NCBI RefSeq assembly: GCF_001039275.2
Contig: NZ_CP030117.1
Location: 3,348,001 to 3,412,000 of the forward strand
Length of the DNA stretch: 64,000 bases
Direction: 5' to 3'
Origin: Brevibacillus brevis
GTDB taxonomy: Bacteria > Bacillota > Bacilli > Brevibacillales > Brevibacillaceae
Shown: positions 28,635 through 37,306 of the stretch, piece after piece
Position numbering within the stretch: the first letter of the stretch is position 1
How the letters are laid out: each line of letters begins with the position of its first letter
Notes under the pieces: model-generated
What the model saw: the letters and a program-made list of their open reading frames with translations, nothing else
The model's database searches: none
What the model was told of the DNA's origin: nothing
Program-made: the position numbers and the translations under genes

Positions 28635-31600
28635 TTATTGAATGGTTTCCTTTAATTCCTCTTCTAATTCCTTTATTTCATCTATGGATAGACCCAGTTC
28701 ATCAAGTAGAACAGGCGTCTCATCAACGCCATCGGCATTTGCGCTACTCTCTGGGGCATGCGCCTGATTTCCTTGTAAAAAAGAAGAGAGACCTGCAATA
28801 GTAGGCTGATTGAACAAATCTTTTACCTGAATCATGACTTCCTGTTCACGAAGGCGTGCACATATCTGGATTGCCTTGATCGAATCTCCCCCTAAATGAA
28901 AATAATTGTCCATGATACCAACCAGTGAGATTCCCAGCACCTCTTGCCAGACTTGGACAAGCTGTTGCTCTGTTTCATTGCGTGGCGCCATGTACGCTTG
29001 GCTTTGTAAGTCCTCCCAGTCTGGCTCAGGCAAAGCACGACGGTCTACCTTACCATTTGTGTTTAACGGGAGAGAGGCCATTTGGTGGAAAGAAGCTGGT
29101 AGCATATAGTACGGAAGGGACTTCGCTAGCTGGACACGTAGTTCTTGGACATCTACCTCGTAATTCGCTACAAAATAGGCGCATAGTTGATCCAATCCTG
29201 TAGTCGACGTCCAATTAATCACTACAGCCTCTTTCACTCCTTCCAGCTCCAGAAGGCTATGCTCAATCTCACCTAGCTCGATGCGAAAGCCTCTACGCTT
29301 CACCTGATGATCTACCCGCCCAATAAATTCGATGGTCCCATTAGGCAGCCAGCGAGCTAAATCCCCTGTCTTGTACATCCGTTCCCCAGGGTAAAACGGA
29401 TGTGGGACAAATTTCTCGGCGGTAAGCTCCGGATTGTTCAGATAACCACGAGCCAGACCGTCCCCGGAAATACATAGCTCTCCAATGGCGCCATAAGGTT
29501 GCATTTGATTTTTCTTGTTGAGGATAAACACCTGCGTATTGGCAAGTGGCACACCGATCGGGACAGTTCCGAGCTCCTCGTCTACCTCGTCCACCGCATG
29601 ATAAGTAGCATAGACTGTACTCTCTGTTGGACCATATACATGCAGGATTGCTCCCTTTCCCATATAAGCGAGGGCTTTTTGGACATGTCGCAGAGAGACT
29701 CGTTCCCCGCCGAAAAGCACTTTGCGCACGCCGGAAAAGCTTTCAATATTGTGATCTACCAGTGTGTTGAACAAAGCTGTCGTTACGAAAAAAATGGTTA
29801 CTCGCTGCTCTTTTATTTGCGAAAGCAATCCGGTCATATTGAGAAGTGTTTCATAATCAAGTAGCACCAGTTTGGCGCCATTTAACAACGCACCGAAAAT
29901 ATCAAAGGTGGAGCCATCAAAAGCGAAGTTGGACAATTGCAAGATTGTGTCGTCCGGCGTGATTTCCAGATAATTTGTGGTCTTTATTACTCTAGTTACG
30001 TTGAAGTGCTGGGTCAAAATACCCTTGGGCTTTCCAGTCGATCCAGAGGTGTACATCACGTAGGCGAGATGCTCAGGTTGACAAGTGCGTAAGGGATCCT
30101 GATTCCACCCAGGATTCGTCGCTGCGAGCATATCCTCCAGCACAAGCACCTGAAAAGCCTCGCCATGCTTTATCCCTTCTTCGACCTCTCTCCATTTCTC
30201 CCACATTTCTCTTTGGATCAGGACCATTTTGGGTTTAGCGTCAGACAAGATCATACCAAGCCGTTCAACAGGATTTCTCGGATCGAGTGGGACGTATGCA
30301 ACGCCCGCTTTAAGAATACCGAAAATTCCGGCAATCATAGTGGGAGAACGCTCAGTAAAAATCCCGATCAGTTCGTCAGGTTGGACCCCTTTTTGCTGAA
30401 GTTGATGAGCAATCCGGTTTGCGCGCTGGTTAAGCTCCTCATAAGTTATCGTCTCTTGACCATATACAAGTGCGGTCTGTTTCGGCACTGCTTTCACCTG
30501 TTGCTCAAATAGATCAGCGATCGTCTTCTGTCTGGGGTAGTTCGTTTTCGTCTGGTTTTTTTCTGCTAGAAAGTGGCGTTTTTCCTCAGCGGTAAGCATT
30601 TCGATCTCATCGAGACCTATCGAGACATCTAGGCTTACAGACTCGATGACAGTTTGGATATGACCTGCCATGCGTTGGATATCCTCGCTCGAAAAATGCT
30701 CTTGGCGGTAGATCAGGCGCAGCATTAGTTGATCGGATTTTGACATGACCGTAATGCTAAGCGGGTAATGGGTATGCTCAATGACACGCTTCTCGCCAGC
30801 ATGTACACCGTCTTCTTGCCATTGCCTTCTCCACGCTTGATTCGCAGGGCTGTTGTCAAAAACCAACAAATGATCAAAAAGGGGAGCCCCTAATGTTACA
30901 CGCTGAATCTCGGACAAAGGCACATATTCATGCTTCTTGGCGAGCCTGGTTTGTTCGTGAATGCTTTGCAACAACTCCTGAAATGTCTGTTCCTGTGCCG
31001 TTTTTACCCGCAGAGGTAAGGTGTTTATGAAGAGCCCAACCATCTTTTCCACCCCGGAAAGCTCGGCTGGACGTCCAGCTACCACCGTACCAAAAACAAC
31101 ATCAGTGCGGTCGTTATAGGTTTGCAATACGATCCCCCAGATTGCTTGGAACACGGAACTTAGTGTCACCTGATTTTGTCGGGCGATATGTGTAAGCCGC
31201 TGTGTTACCGCTAAATCGAGGAACACATCATACTCTCCAGCAACAGAGGAGGCATCACGTAGCTTGCTCCCTACTGGTAAGGGGGCGATTTCCTCATAAC
31301 CATGCAATTCATTCTGCCAATATTCGAGAGCACTGCTCCGATCTTGTTTCCACAGCCATTTCATATAGTGGCTGTACGGCTGAGTGGGAGGCAATTGGTC
31401 TAGCGTTCTATTCAATAGTGAATGATAGATCTGCACCAGATCTCCCAAAATAATATCTGCGCACCACCCGTCCATCAGAATGTGATGGAAGCTGATCAAG
31501 AGGGTCCATTCCTTTTCGCCCTTCTCGATGATCTGCAAGCGGATCAAAGAGTCTTTTGTAAGATCAAATCCTCGCTCCCGGTCCTCCCTGATTAGCTTTT

Positions 31601-31925
31601 CTACCCATTCCTCCACGGGAAATTCAACTGATTCGATAGGGCGTTTTTGCACTTTTATCATTAGCGGTCGCTCCCGGAGGACGACCTGCATCGGCTGTTT
31701 TACCTGTTCATGCAAAAAGGTAGTGCGTAGTACCTCGTGGCGTTGGACAAGTAATTCAAAGCTTTTCGCTAGTACCGTCACATGCAGATCACCTGTAACA
31801 GGCAGCACGATCTGCACTTGATAAGACGTATCATCTTGATCAGCCAATGCATGAAAGAGCATCCCTTCCTGCATCGGTGAGAGTGAATAGATATCTTGTA
31901 CATGTTCTCTGGAAAAAGTCGTCAT
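28635..31925 (-). CDS. NRPS initiation protein: C-A(Ile)-T with C-terminal docking helix
   Basis: Start chosen at MTTFSREHV, with GGCGGGGG seven bases upstream; 1096 residues. The C domain begins YSLSPMQEGMLFHAL and has HHILMDGWC near 145. The A domain spans about 450-965 with YVMYTSGSTGKPKG; specificity positions from FDGSTFDIFG, FFVTTA, LFGGER and VYGPTESTVYA give DGFFLGVVYK, the isoleucine code of bacitracin synthetase BacA. The T domain has LGGDSIKAIQ near 1010. The tail ending IDEIKELEEELKETIQ looks like a COM-type docking helix that would hand the chain to the next synthetase, whose gene starts 17 bases downstream. A full C domain in front of the first A domain, with no NRPS upstream, implies an acyl starter or a missing partner. 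Confidence 0.95.
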   Translation of the reverse strand: MTTFSREHVQDIYSLSPMQEGMLFHALADQDDTSYQVQIVLPVTGDLHVTVLAKSFELLVQRHEVLRTTFLHEQVKQPMQVVLRERPLMIKVQKRPIESVEFPVEEWVEKLIREDRERGFDLTKDSLIRLQIIEKGEKEWTLLISFHHILMDGWCADIILGDLVQIYHSLLNRTLDQLPPTQPYSHYMKWLWKQDRSSALEYWQNELHGYEEIAPLPVGSKLRDASSVAGEYDVFLDLAVTQRLTHIARQNQVTLSSVFQAIWGIVLQTYNDRTDVVFGTVVAGRPAELSGVEKMVGLFINTLPLRVKTAQEQTFQELLQSIHEQTRLAKKHEYVPLSEIQRVTLGAPLFDHLLVFDNSPANQAWRRQWQEDGVHAGEKRVIEHTHYPLSITVMSKSDQLMLRLIYRQEHFSSEDIQRMAGHIQTVIESVSLDVSIGLDEIEMLTAEEKRHFLAEKNQTKTNYPRQKTIADLFEQQVKAVPKQTALVYGQETITYEELNQRANRIAHQLQQKGVQPDELIGIFTERSPTMIAGIFGILKAGVAYVPLDPRNPVERLGMILSDAKPKMVLIQREMWEKWREVEEGIKHGEAFQVLVLEDMLAATNPGWNQDPLRTCQPEHLAYVMYTSGSTGKPKGILTQHFNVTRVIKTTNYLEITPDDTILQLSNFAFDGSTFDIFGALLNGAKLVLLDYETLLNMTGLLSQIKEQRVTIFFVTTALFNTLVDHNIESFSGVRKVLFGGERVSLRHVQKALAYMGKGAILHVYGPTESTVYATYHAVDEVDEELGTVPIGVPLANTQVFILNKKNQMQPYGAIGELCISGDGLARGYLNNPELTAEKFVPHPFYPGERMYKTGDLARWLPNGTIEFIGRVDHQVKRRGFRIELGEIEHSLLELEGVKEAVVINWTSTTGLDQLCAYFVANYEVDVQELRVQLAKSLPYYMLPASFHQMASLPLNTNGKVDRRALPEPDWEDLQSQAYMAPRNETEQQLVQVWQEVLGISLVGIMDNYFHLGGDSIKAIQICARLREQEVMIQVKDLFNQPTIAGLSSFLQGNQAHAPESSANADGVDETPVLLDELGLSIDEIKELEEELKETIQ

Positions 31926-31952
31926 GTTTTTCCCCCGCCTCACTCAAAATGC

Positions 31953-32432
31953 TTACTGTATGCTTTCTAGCAGGAAATCGTAGATTCGTTCTATTTCATC
32001 CTGCTTCAGTTCCCTTTGCATGAAATCTCTAGGGGTCCGATTCGCCACCTGACGACCCTGCTCGTTAAGAATGTAATCCGTGCATGAGGGATGGAGTCTC
32101 TATAGGCATAATTGGCGCGTAAAAAGACAGAGCATGTGCTCGCAGTAGTACTGCAAATGCTCGCTTATGTAGGGTCCGTATGCATTCACATAGGCAACAT
32201 GTTGCATCCATCGATTGACTGAATCCCGTGATGGCTGTAGAGCCGCCGTAATTATCAAAAGCAGAGAAGGCAATGTCACTGGGGCCAATTGAAACACTTA
32301 CGTGGGTGGCAGTGTCGTTACTGTAATGGCGTATTTCTGAGGGAATTGCTCGAATGCATGAAAATACGGGGCAAGCTTGTCCGAATGCCCTTTCACTTGT
32401 TGCTTAAATAAAATCATCCACGACTTTCTCAT
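31953..32432 (-). pseudogene. Broken small gene between the oxidase and NRPS genes
   Basis: Its ATG overlaps the oxidase stop (ATGA), so it looks like a real operon member. The frame begins MRKSWMILFKQQVKGHSDKL, hits TAA after 44 codons, resumes in the same frame with another block, hits TAG at 32100, and ends with a convincing segment (EQGRQVANRTPRDFMQREL then QDEIERIYDFLLESIQ) and TAA at 31953. A second frame in the middle gives VSVSIGPSDIAFSAFDNYGG, which reads more like protein, so compensating indels are possible. The intact product would have about 160 residues. I do not recognise the family; it may be a decayed tailoring gene or a victim of sequence errors. Confidence 0.5.
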
Positions 32433-33442
32433 TGTGGTTGCAAGCCCACTTCAATGGAGTGAATAAGTACTTGCTGGGGGGACAACTTGAAGTATTTCTG
32501 TATTCTTCTGAAATTCATATCGCCAATGGAGCAGATGCCAGCCTTGTGCATTTCAGCTACATGGGTCAACAATTGCACCATGATGCCACTGTCAATCCCT
32601 GCATAGAAATACCCCAAACCACCGTATTTCGGCATTGTCACATCAGCGTTATAAATGAGATAGATTGAAAACGCAGATGACTGAAAGATTTCCTTATTCA
32701 TGGAATAATGTGCATCCTCAGTAATTACACAAGTATTGCTGACCATTTGCAGGACATTTTCAATTGGATTGTAGTAATAAAGTCCCGCTTTCATGTTTTC
32801 TACACGATGATCTTTGATATAGACATACAGATCAATTGGATAAAGGCCGCCAGCCGTTGCATAGTTGTAGCGGATTTCGTCCTCGCGTCGATATTGTTTA
32901 AATACCGAAATCAGACTGGAAAAGACATCGAATGGAACCTTCTTCTTTTCTTCAAATTGACGCCAGGTTCTACGAGCTGTAATGACCTCGGGAAACTCAC
33001 TCTCTGCCAAGGGGACGTTCGTTTGGGTTGTTTGCGGTAAAGATCGGGACAATTTTTCCTGCCTAAATGCCTCGTATTGAGCCGGATCAAGAAATGTTTC
33101 TGACGAGTACGAATGAGAGATAAGATGTTCTTGGGGGAAATAGATCTCTTGAGGGGTTAGAAGTGTATGAACCAGAATGCGATTTGCAATCAGGTCGCGG
33201 ACAAAATCTGCGACTTGATCAGGATTTGCCTGTGGAAAACGAGAGATGAGATCGGGAATCTTGATTCCTTTTTGTGTCAAATAATAAAACGTTGGAAACA
33301 ATCCCGATACAGTACCTGAATAAGATAGCAATTCAATGCGAATTTCATCATCCTGCTGTTCCCACCTGACTGAAGGCGACCAAAAGTATTCACAATCTTC
33401 GTGGAAGGGTTTCATCATTTTTTTGGTTACTTGCGGTTGCAT
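32429..33442 (-). CDS. Stand-alone SagB/BmbB-type FMN oxidase (thiazoline-to-thiazole dehydrogenase)
   Basis: Starting at MQPQVTKKMM (ribosome site AAGGGGATAAAGG; a codon-33466 start has none) gives 337 residues. The C-terminal two-thirds is a nitroreductase-fold domain with ITARRTWRQFEEK, YNYATAGGLYPIDLYVYIK and GLGYFYAGIDSGIM, the pattern of oxidase (Ox) domains of bleomycin, epothilone and indigoidine synthetases and of SagB/McbC proteins. These use FMN to oxidise thiazolines to thiazoles. The N-terminal part (LTQKGIKIPDLISRFPQ) is a winged-helix-like SagB extension. It stands directly before the multi-Cy synthetases, so it most likely aromatises one or more of their rings in trans. Confidence 0.88.
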   Translation of the reverse strand: MQPQVTKKMMKPFHEDCEYFWSPSVRWEQQDDEIRIELLSYSGTVSGLFPTFYYLTQKGIKIPDLISRFPQANPDQVADFVRDLIANRILVHTLLTPQEIYFPQEHLISHSYSSETFLDPAQYEAFRQEKLSRSLPQTTQTNVPLAESEFPEVITARRTWRQFEEKKKVPFDVFSSLISVFKQYRREDEIRYNYATAGGLYPIDLYVYIKDHRVENMKAGLYYYNPIENVLQMVSNTCVITEDAHYSMNKEIFQSSAFSIYLIYNADVTMPKYGGLGYFYAGIDSGIMVQLLTHVAEMHKAGICSIGDMNFRRIQKYFKLSPQQVLIHSIEVGLQPQ

Positions 33443-33479
33443 GACCTTTATCCCCTTTTCTTTCATAATCTATTTATCT

Positions 33480-34052
33480 TCACATAAGGCCCGCCGCTAC
33501 AGGGGTAGGCTCTTCGCTTTCTCTTGAAACAGAAGGCTCGTTGTACCGTACTACTTCACCAGGTATGCCTACTACTGTGCAGTTAGGAGGAACTTCCTTC
33601 AGGATGACCGCTCCAGCTCCAATTTTGGAGTTATCTCCCACCCTAATCGGTCCCAATACTTTTGCGCCTGCACTGATGATGACGTTGTTGCCTATCGTGG
33701 GATGCCGTTTTCCTGTATCCTTGCCAGTTCCCCCAAGGGTGACACATTGATATAGAGTCACATGATTGCCGATCTCTGTCGTTTCCCCAATAACAATGCC
33801 CATACCATGATCAATAAAGACGGCCTCTCCGATCTTGGCTCGCGGATGAATGTCAACTCCGGTTAGAAATCGGTTAACTACAGAAATCATACGCCCTGCC
33901 AGGAAAAACCCTTTTTTGTAAATGCCATGAGCAATACGGTGAAGCAAAAGGGCGTGGAAGCCGGGGTAACAAAGAATAATCTCCAAGGTGTTTCTAGCTG
34001 CAGGGTCCTTAGCTTTGATAAAATCAATGTCCTTCCTCAACTTATGAAACAT
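33480..34052 (-). CDS. cysE: Serine O-acetyltransferase (CysE-like, short form)
   Basis: A start at [11 protein letters not shown] with AAGAGGAGAGA just upstream gives 190 residues. Motifs are those of short serine acetyltransferases: a helical N-terminus with [18 protein letters not shown], then left-handed beta-helix hexapeptides with [29 protein letters not shown] and the catalytic-loop [17 protein letters not shown]. It makes O-acetylserine, the direct precursor of cysteine. It is the first gene of the NRPS operon, which incorporates four Cys per product, so it is probably a dedicated supply enzyme beside the housekeeping CysE expected elsewhere. Whether it keeps cysteine feedback inhibition cannot be told. 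Confidence 0.92.
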   Translation of the reverse strand: MFHKLRKDIDFIKAKDPAARNTLEIILCYPGFHALLLHRIAHGIYKKGFFLAGRMISVVNRFLTGVDIHPRAKIGEAVFIDHGMGIVIGETTEIGNHVTLYQCVTLGGTGKDTGKRHPTIGNNVIISAGAKVLGPIRVGDNSKIGAGAVILKEVPPNCTVVGIPGEVVRYNEPSVSRESEEPTPVAAGLM

Positions 34053-34206
34053 GGGATCTCTCCTCTTGTTCATAGCGTTACCCATATTGTTAAAACATCT
34101 CTATTTCTGTTGCAAATTTTGCTCCTCGGCGATCCCCCTTTCCTTTCCTTTCAATCGTTTTGTTCATTCTATACTTCAGAATTCAAATTTTAATATAAAA
34201 CCACGA

Positions 34207-34224
34207 ATACTAAACGTATAGTAT
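34207..34224 (-). promoter_or_regulatory. Candidate PadR operator at the NRPS promoter
   Basis: The 18-bp sequence ATACTAAACGTATAGTAT contains inverted arms ATACTA and TAGTAT around a 6-base centre. It lies 15-32 bases downstream of the -10 box of the biosynthetic promoter, a position where a bound repressor would block transcription. It shares the half-site ATACTAAAC with the site in front of padR. Confidence 0.55.
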
Positions 34225-34238
34225 TGAACACAAAGATT

Positions 34239-34267
34239 ATTCTACTACGCAATTATTCGCATGTAAA
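34239..34267 (-). promoter_or_regulatory. Sigma-A-type promoter of the cysE-oxidase-NRPS operon
   Basis: On the minus strand TTTACA (-35, 34267-34262) and TAGAAT (-10, 34244-34239) are separated by exactly 17 bases. Transcription would start near 34232, giving a leader of about 180 bases to the serine acetyltransferase gene. Confidence 0.65.
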
Positions 34268-34324
34268 TATTTTACAGTAAAAAAATTACATATAATCCTC
34301 TATTTTCTACCTAGAGTTATGATC

Positions 34325-34354
34325 TTTACATACCGTAATGGAAAATGTTAGAAT
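34325..34354 (+). promoter_or_regulatory. Sigma-A-type promoter of padR
   Basis: TTTACA (34325-34330) and TAGAAT (34349-34354) are separated by 18 bases, using the same box sequences as the divergent biosynthetic promoter. The start would fall near 34361, just before the second palindrome. Confidence 0.6.
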
Positions 34355-34370
34355 TCAATTAATAACGATA

Positions 34371-34396
34371 CTAAACATTGAATATTAAATGTTTAG
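34371..34396 (+). promoter_or_regulatory. Candidate PadR operator upstream of padR
   Basis: The arms CTAAACATT (34371-34379) and AATGTTTAG (34388-34396) form a perfect 9-bp inverted repeat with an 8-base AT spacer, between the promoter and the ribosome site of padR. Preceded by AT it contains ATACTAAAC, as does the site at 34207. Occupation would give autorepression. Confidence 0.6.
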
Positions 34397-34416
34397 GAAG
34401 ATGGTGAGGTGCAAAC

Positions 34417-34980
34417 ATGACGAGAGCTATGGTGCTAGGACTTTTGTTAAAATCTGGACCGATGTCCGGCTATGAAATACAGCAGAAAATGATATCGGCC
34501 AAAACAGACAAGTGGGCTTATGTCCAGCCTGCTTCGATTTACCATGCATTAAAGAAGCTGGATCAAGAAGGATTTGTAGCTTTGGAAACGCTGGAGCAGA
34601 CCGGGAATCGTTCCAAGGCAATCTATTCGATTACAGCAGAAGGCAAGCAAGAGTTAAAACGGTTGCTGGTCAACGCCTTTCAAAACTCATCTGTTTTGTT
34701 TCCCACCGATTTATACACGGCGTTAACTTTTATGGATGAAGCTGAGCTAGATGACATTATCCTCGCTTTGGAAAAGCAGCAGGTGGCCATCCAGAAAGTC
34801 TATGAGGATTTGAAAGCAGATCAGGAAGAAAAGGCAAAATTTATGGAAATGCCACAAAATGTCCTGTACATTTTCCAAAATATCTATGATCAATGTGAGC
34901 TTCAGTTGAGCTTTATCAGTAAATTAAAGGAAGACTTTCTGGCCCAAAGACAGAATGCTTCCCCTATAAATTCGGTCTGA
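34417..34980 (+). CDS. PadR-family transcriptional regulator
   Basis: The 187-residue protein has the PadR winged helix at its N-terminus (MVLGLLLKSGPMSGYEIQQKM, then WAYVQPASIYHALKKLDQEGFV and YSITAEGKQELKRLL) followed by a helical dimerisation region of the Vir_act_alpha type (residues 95-175). Such repressors usually respond to small molecules, often the pathway product. The gene is divergent from the NRPS operon and has its own palindromic site, so it is the likely local regulator. GGTGAGGTG is a good ribosome site before the start. Confidence 0.92.
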   Translation: MTRAMVLGLLLKSGPMSGYEIQQKMISAKTDKWAYVQPASIYHALKKLDQEGFVALETLEQTGNRSKAIYSITAEGKQELKRLLVNAFQNSSVLFPTDLYTALTFMDEAELDDIILALEKQQVAIQKVYEDLKADQEEKAKFMEMPQNVLYIFQNIYDQCELQLSFISKLKEDFLAQRQNASPINSV

Positions 34981-35051
34981 AATTGCCAAGTAAGGAGTTA
35001 AGATGGAGCTGGCTCTCCTAGTAAAAAGTAATCTGCCTGCTTGGCTTTGGT

Positions 35052-35088
35052 GAAACAAGCTCCCTAACGCAGAAGCTTGTTTCTTTCA
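35052..35088 (+). terminator. Terminator of padR
   Basis: GAAACAAGCT and AGCTTGTTTC pair over a 12-base loop and run into TTTCACT on the plus strand, about 70 bases after the padR stop. Confidence 0.65.
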
Positions 35089-35108
35089 CTATAATTGAAA
35101 ATGGCATA

Positions 35109-35145
35109 GCAAAAAGCAGTATTTGTTGTACATACTGCTTTTTGC
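35109..35145. terminator. Terminator of the AT-rich two-component operon
   Basis: A perfect 14-bp inverted repeat, GCAAAAAGCAGTAT and ATACTGCTTTTTGC, with a 9-base loop. It sits downstream of the minus-strand histidine kinase gene and can also stop transcription from padR. Confidence 0.75.
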
Positions 35146-35182
35146 TTTTACTTAACATTTTCTGTCCTCTCGCTCCCGGTTG

Positions 35183-36619
35183 TTAACAATGAAAAACCAC
35201 TTGTATAATTGTACCTTCACCGAGCTTACTTTCTATTCTCATTTCAGCGTCATGAATGCTAGCAATCTCCTTACATAATGATAGTCCGAGCCCGAGGCCT
35301 CCTCCATTCGCTCTCGATCTCGATTTGTCGGACATAAAGAAGGGCTCAAAGACTTTTGTTATGTCTTCATCAGGAATACCGATCCCTGTATCTTTCACTT
35401 CAAGAATAATTTTTGACTCCGTATTTCTGTATGAACGTAGAAGTATTTTATCGTTGTTCTTCGATGCTTTAATTGCATTGTCTATCAGGTTTGCAAGTAA
35501 AATTTTCATCAAATCCTTATCCATTAAAACACTAAGATGCTCTGTCGATATTTCCAGATCCATATTCTTTATGTTCAGCTTTGGAATAAAGGAATGTTTG
35601 ATTTCTACAAAAAGTTCGTCAAGTTCTCCCTTTTTTAACTCAAAATCCTCTTTTCGCAAAACAATGAGCTCCATAAGCTTAAATGTCAGTTTCTCTAGCC
35701 GCTTTCCTTCTTCATAGATAAAGCTTAATGAGTTGATATAAGTCTCTTCATCATATTTATTCGTTCGTAAATAATCCGCATAGCCTATGATCGAAGTTAA
35801 AGGAGTCCGAAGTTCATGTACCAGGTTATCGATAAACCTTTGCTTGTCTTCTGAAGATCTTTTAAGCTGGTTTACTTTATCTTCTACATCAACGGCCATC
35901 AAATTGAAATTTTCCGCTAACAACCCGATTTCATCATTCGATTTTACCTTTACTCTTTCGCTGAAATTCCCGGCTGCAATTATTCTTGTTGACTGGATCA
36001 GTTTATTAATCGGTTTTACGATAAACATGCTCATGATGATGGTAACGATAACCAAAATTGCTGAAACAAGAGCATTTAACTTGATTAAAAGGCTTAATAA
36101 GTCTTTTCTATTTTCATAAACACTCGAAATATCTTTCACGTAAGAAAGCTTATAGTGATTATTTTCCAGATAAATATTCTTAGCGATAAATAAGTACGTC
36201 TTTTCCCCTAGATCCCGTATGATGTAATTTACTTTATCTGACGGTATGTTTAATTCTTCTCGCTGAGTAAGAACTATCTTGTTGTTTTTAAAATGACTGA
36301 AAATAACCTTATTGTTTTCATCTATTACATCTAGATACACCTCCTGTTCCCCGAGGTTATCCAAGTATGTACGAATCATGGAATCTATGTTTGGTTTGCC
36401 AACTCCTTCAGCATCCGGGGTTGAAGATTTTTGAACTTTAAGCAGATATAGATTTGATTCTAAAGAGTTAGCAAATCGATCCTGTTCACTTATCCCGGAA
36501 CGGACCTCCATATTGAGATTGAGTTCAAAGCTGCTATTAATAAGGTAAATGGATGCTGGTACAAAAAAGATTTCAAAGATGATTAATGTACATAAAAATA
36601 TCCTCTGCCAAAATTTCAT
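35183..36619 (-). CDS. Sensor histidine kinase of an AT-rich two-component system
   Basis: A 478-residue kinase: membrane segment 1 at about residues 8-30, extracytoplasmic domain of about 140 residues, membrane segment 2 near 180-202 (LNALVSAILVIVTIIMSMFIV), HAMP, H-box LVHELRTPLTS near 268, N-box NLIDNAIKAS and G-boxes with GIGIPDEDI and GGGLGLGLSLCKE. Its ATG directly follows the response regulator stop (TAAATG), so both are translated from one mRNA. The AT-rich codon use differs from the NRPS and uvrA regions. The signal is unknown, though a secreted protein gene heads the operon. Confidence 0.93.
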   Translation of the reverse strand: MKFWQRIFLCTLIIFEIFFVPASIYLINSSFELNLNMEVRSGISEQDRFANSLESNLYLLKVQKSSTPDAEGVGKPNIDSMIRTYLDNLGEQEVYLDVIDENNKVIFSHFKNNKIVLTQREELNIPSDKVNYIIRDLGEKTYLFIAKNIYLENNHYKLSYVKDISSVYENRKDLLSLLIKLNALVSAILVIVTIIMSMFIVKPINKLIQSTRIIAAGNFSERVKVKSNDEIGLLAENFNLMAVDVEDKVNQLKRSSEDKQRFIDNLVHELRTPLTSIIGYADYLRTNKYDEETYINSLSFIYEEGKRLEKLTFKLMELIVLRKEDFELKKGELDELFVEIKHSFIPKLNIKNMDLEISTEHLSVLMDKDLMKILLANLIDNAIKASKNNDKILLRSYRNTESKIILEVKDTGIGIPDEDITKVFEPFFMSDKSRSRANGGGLGLGLSLCKEIASIHDAEMRIESKLGEGTIIQVVFHC

Positions 36620-37273
36620 TTATTCCTCCAGCCTATATCCCAACTTAAATACTGTTTTAATTTCATCTTTCCATCCCAGCTTTTTTCTTAGCTTTTGGAT
36701 ATGGTTGTCGATCGTCCGAGTCTCGCCAACGTAGTCATATCCCCAAATTTTTTCTATGATTTTTTCTCTCGTTAATACGATGTTTTTATTTTGTACGAGA
36801 AACACCAATAATTCGAACTCTTTCAAGGTAAGCTCAATTATTTCACCGTTCTTTTTCACCTTCATTTCTTGCAAGTATACTTCTGTGTCTTTAAAATTTA
36901 TGATGTTGCTTTTTTTATTGTAATGCCTTAATACATTTTCAATCCTGGCCAGCAATTCAATTCCTTCAAAGGGTTTCGTCATATAGTCATCTACTCCCGC
37001 TTTTAATCCATACACCTTATCTGTGACAGAACTTTTCGCAGTTAAAAAAATGACAGGTATCCCTAAGGGTTTAATTTTTTCGAATAAAGTAAATCCATCA
37101 ACTTTTGGAAGCATGACATCCAGTAGTATCAGATCAAAACGATCTTTTTCAATTACATTTAGGGCTTCCTCTCCGTTAAAAACGATTGAACTCTCATAAT
37201 TTGCCGTATTTAAATTCAATTTAATTAAATTTGCTACTGCGATATCATCTTCAACAACTAAAATTTTTATCAT
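36620..37273 (-). CDS. OmpR/PhoB-family response regulator
   Basis: A 217-residue regulator with receiver motifs VVEDDIAVANL, LILLDVMLPKVDG (phospho-Asp near residue 51), FLTAKSS and DDYMTKPFEG, and a winged-helix output domain with LTLKEFELLVFLVQN and EKIWGYDYVGETRTIDNHIQKLR. It pairs with the adjacent kinase. The secreted protein gene upstream on the same strand is probably co-transcribed or a target. Confidence 0.94.
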   Translation of the reverse strand: MIKILVVEDDIAVANLIKLNLNTANYESSIVFNGEEALNVIEKDRFDLILLDVMLPKVDGFTLFEKIKPLGIPVIFLTAKSSVTDKVYGLKAGVDDYMTKPFEGIELLARIENVLRHYNKKSNIINFKDTEVYLQEMKVKKNGEIIELTLKEFELLVFLVQNKNIVLTREKIIEKIWGYDYVGETRTIDNHIQKLRKKLGWKDEIKTVFKLGYRLEE

Positions 37274-37306
37274 TCTGTTTTTACCTCATTCCTTTTGTAA
37301 CGGTTT

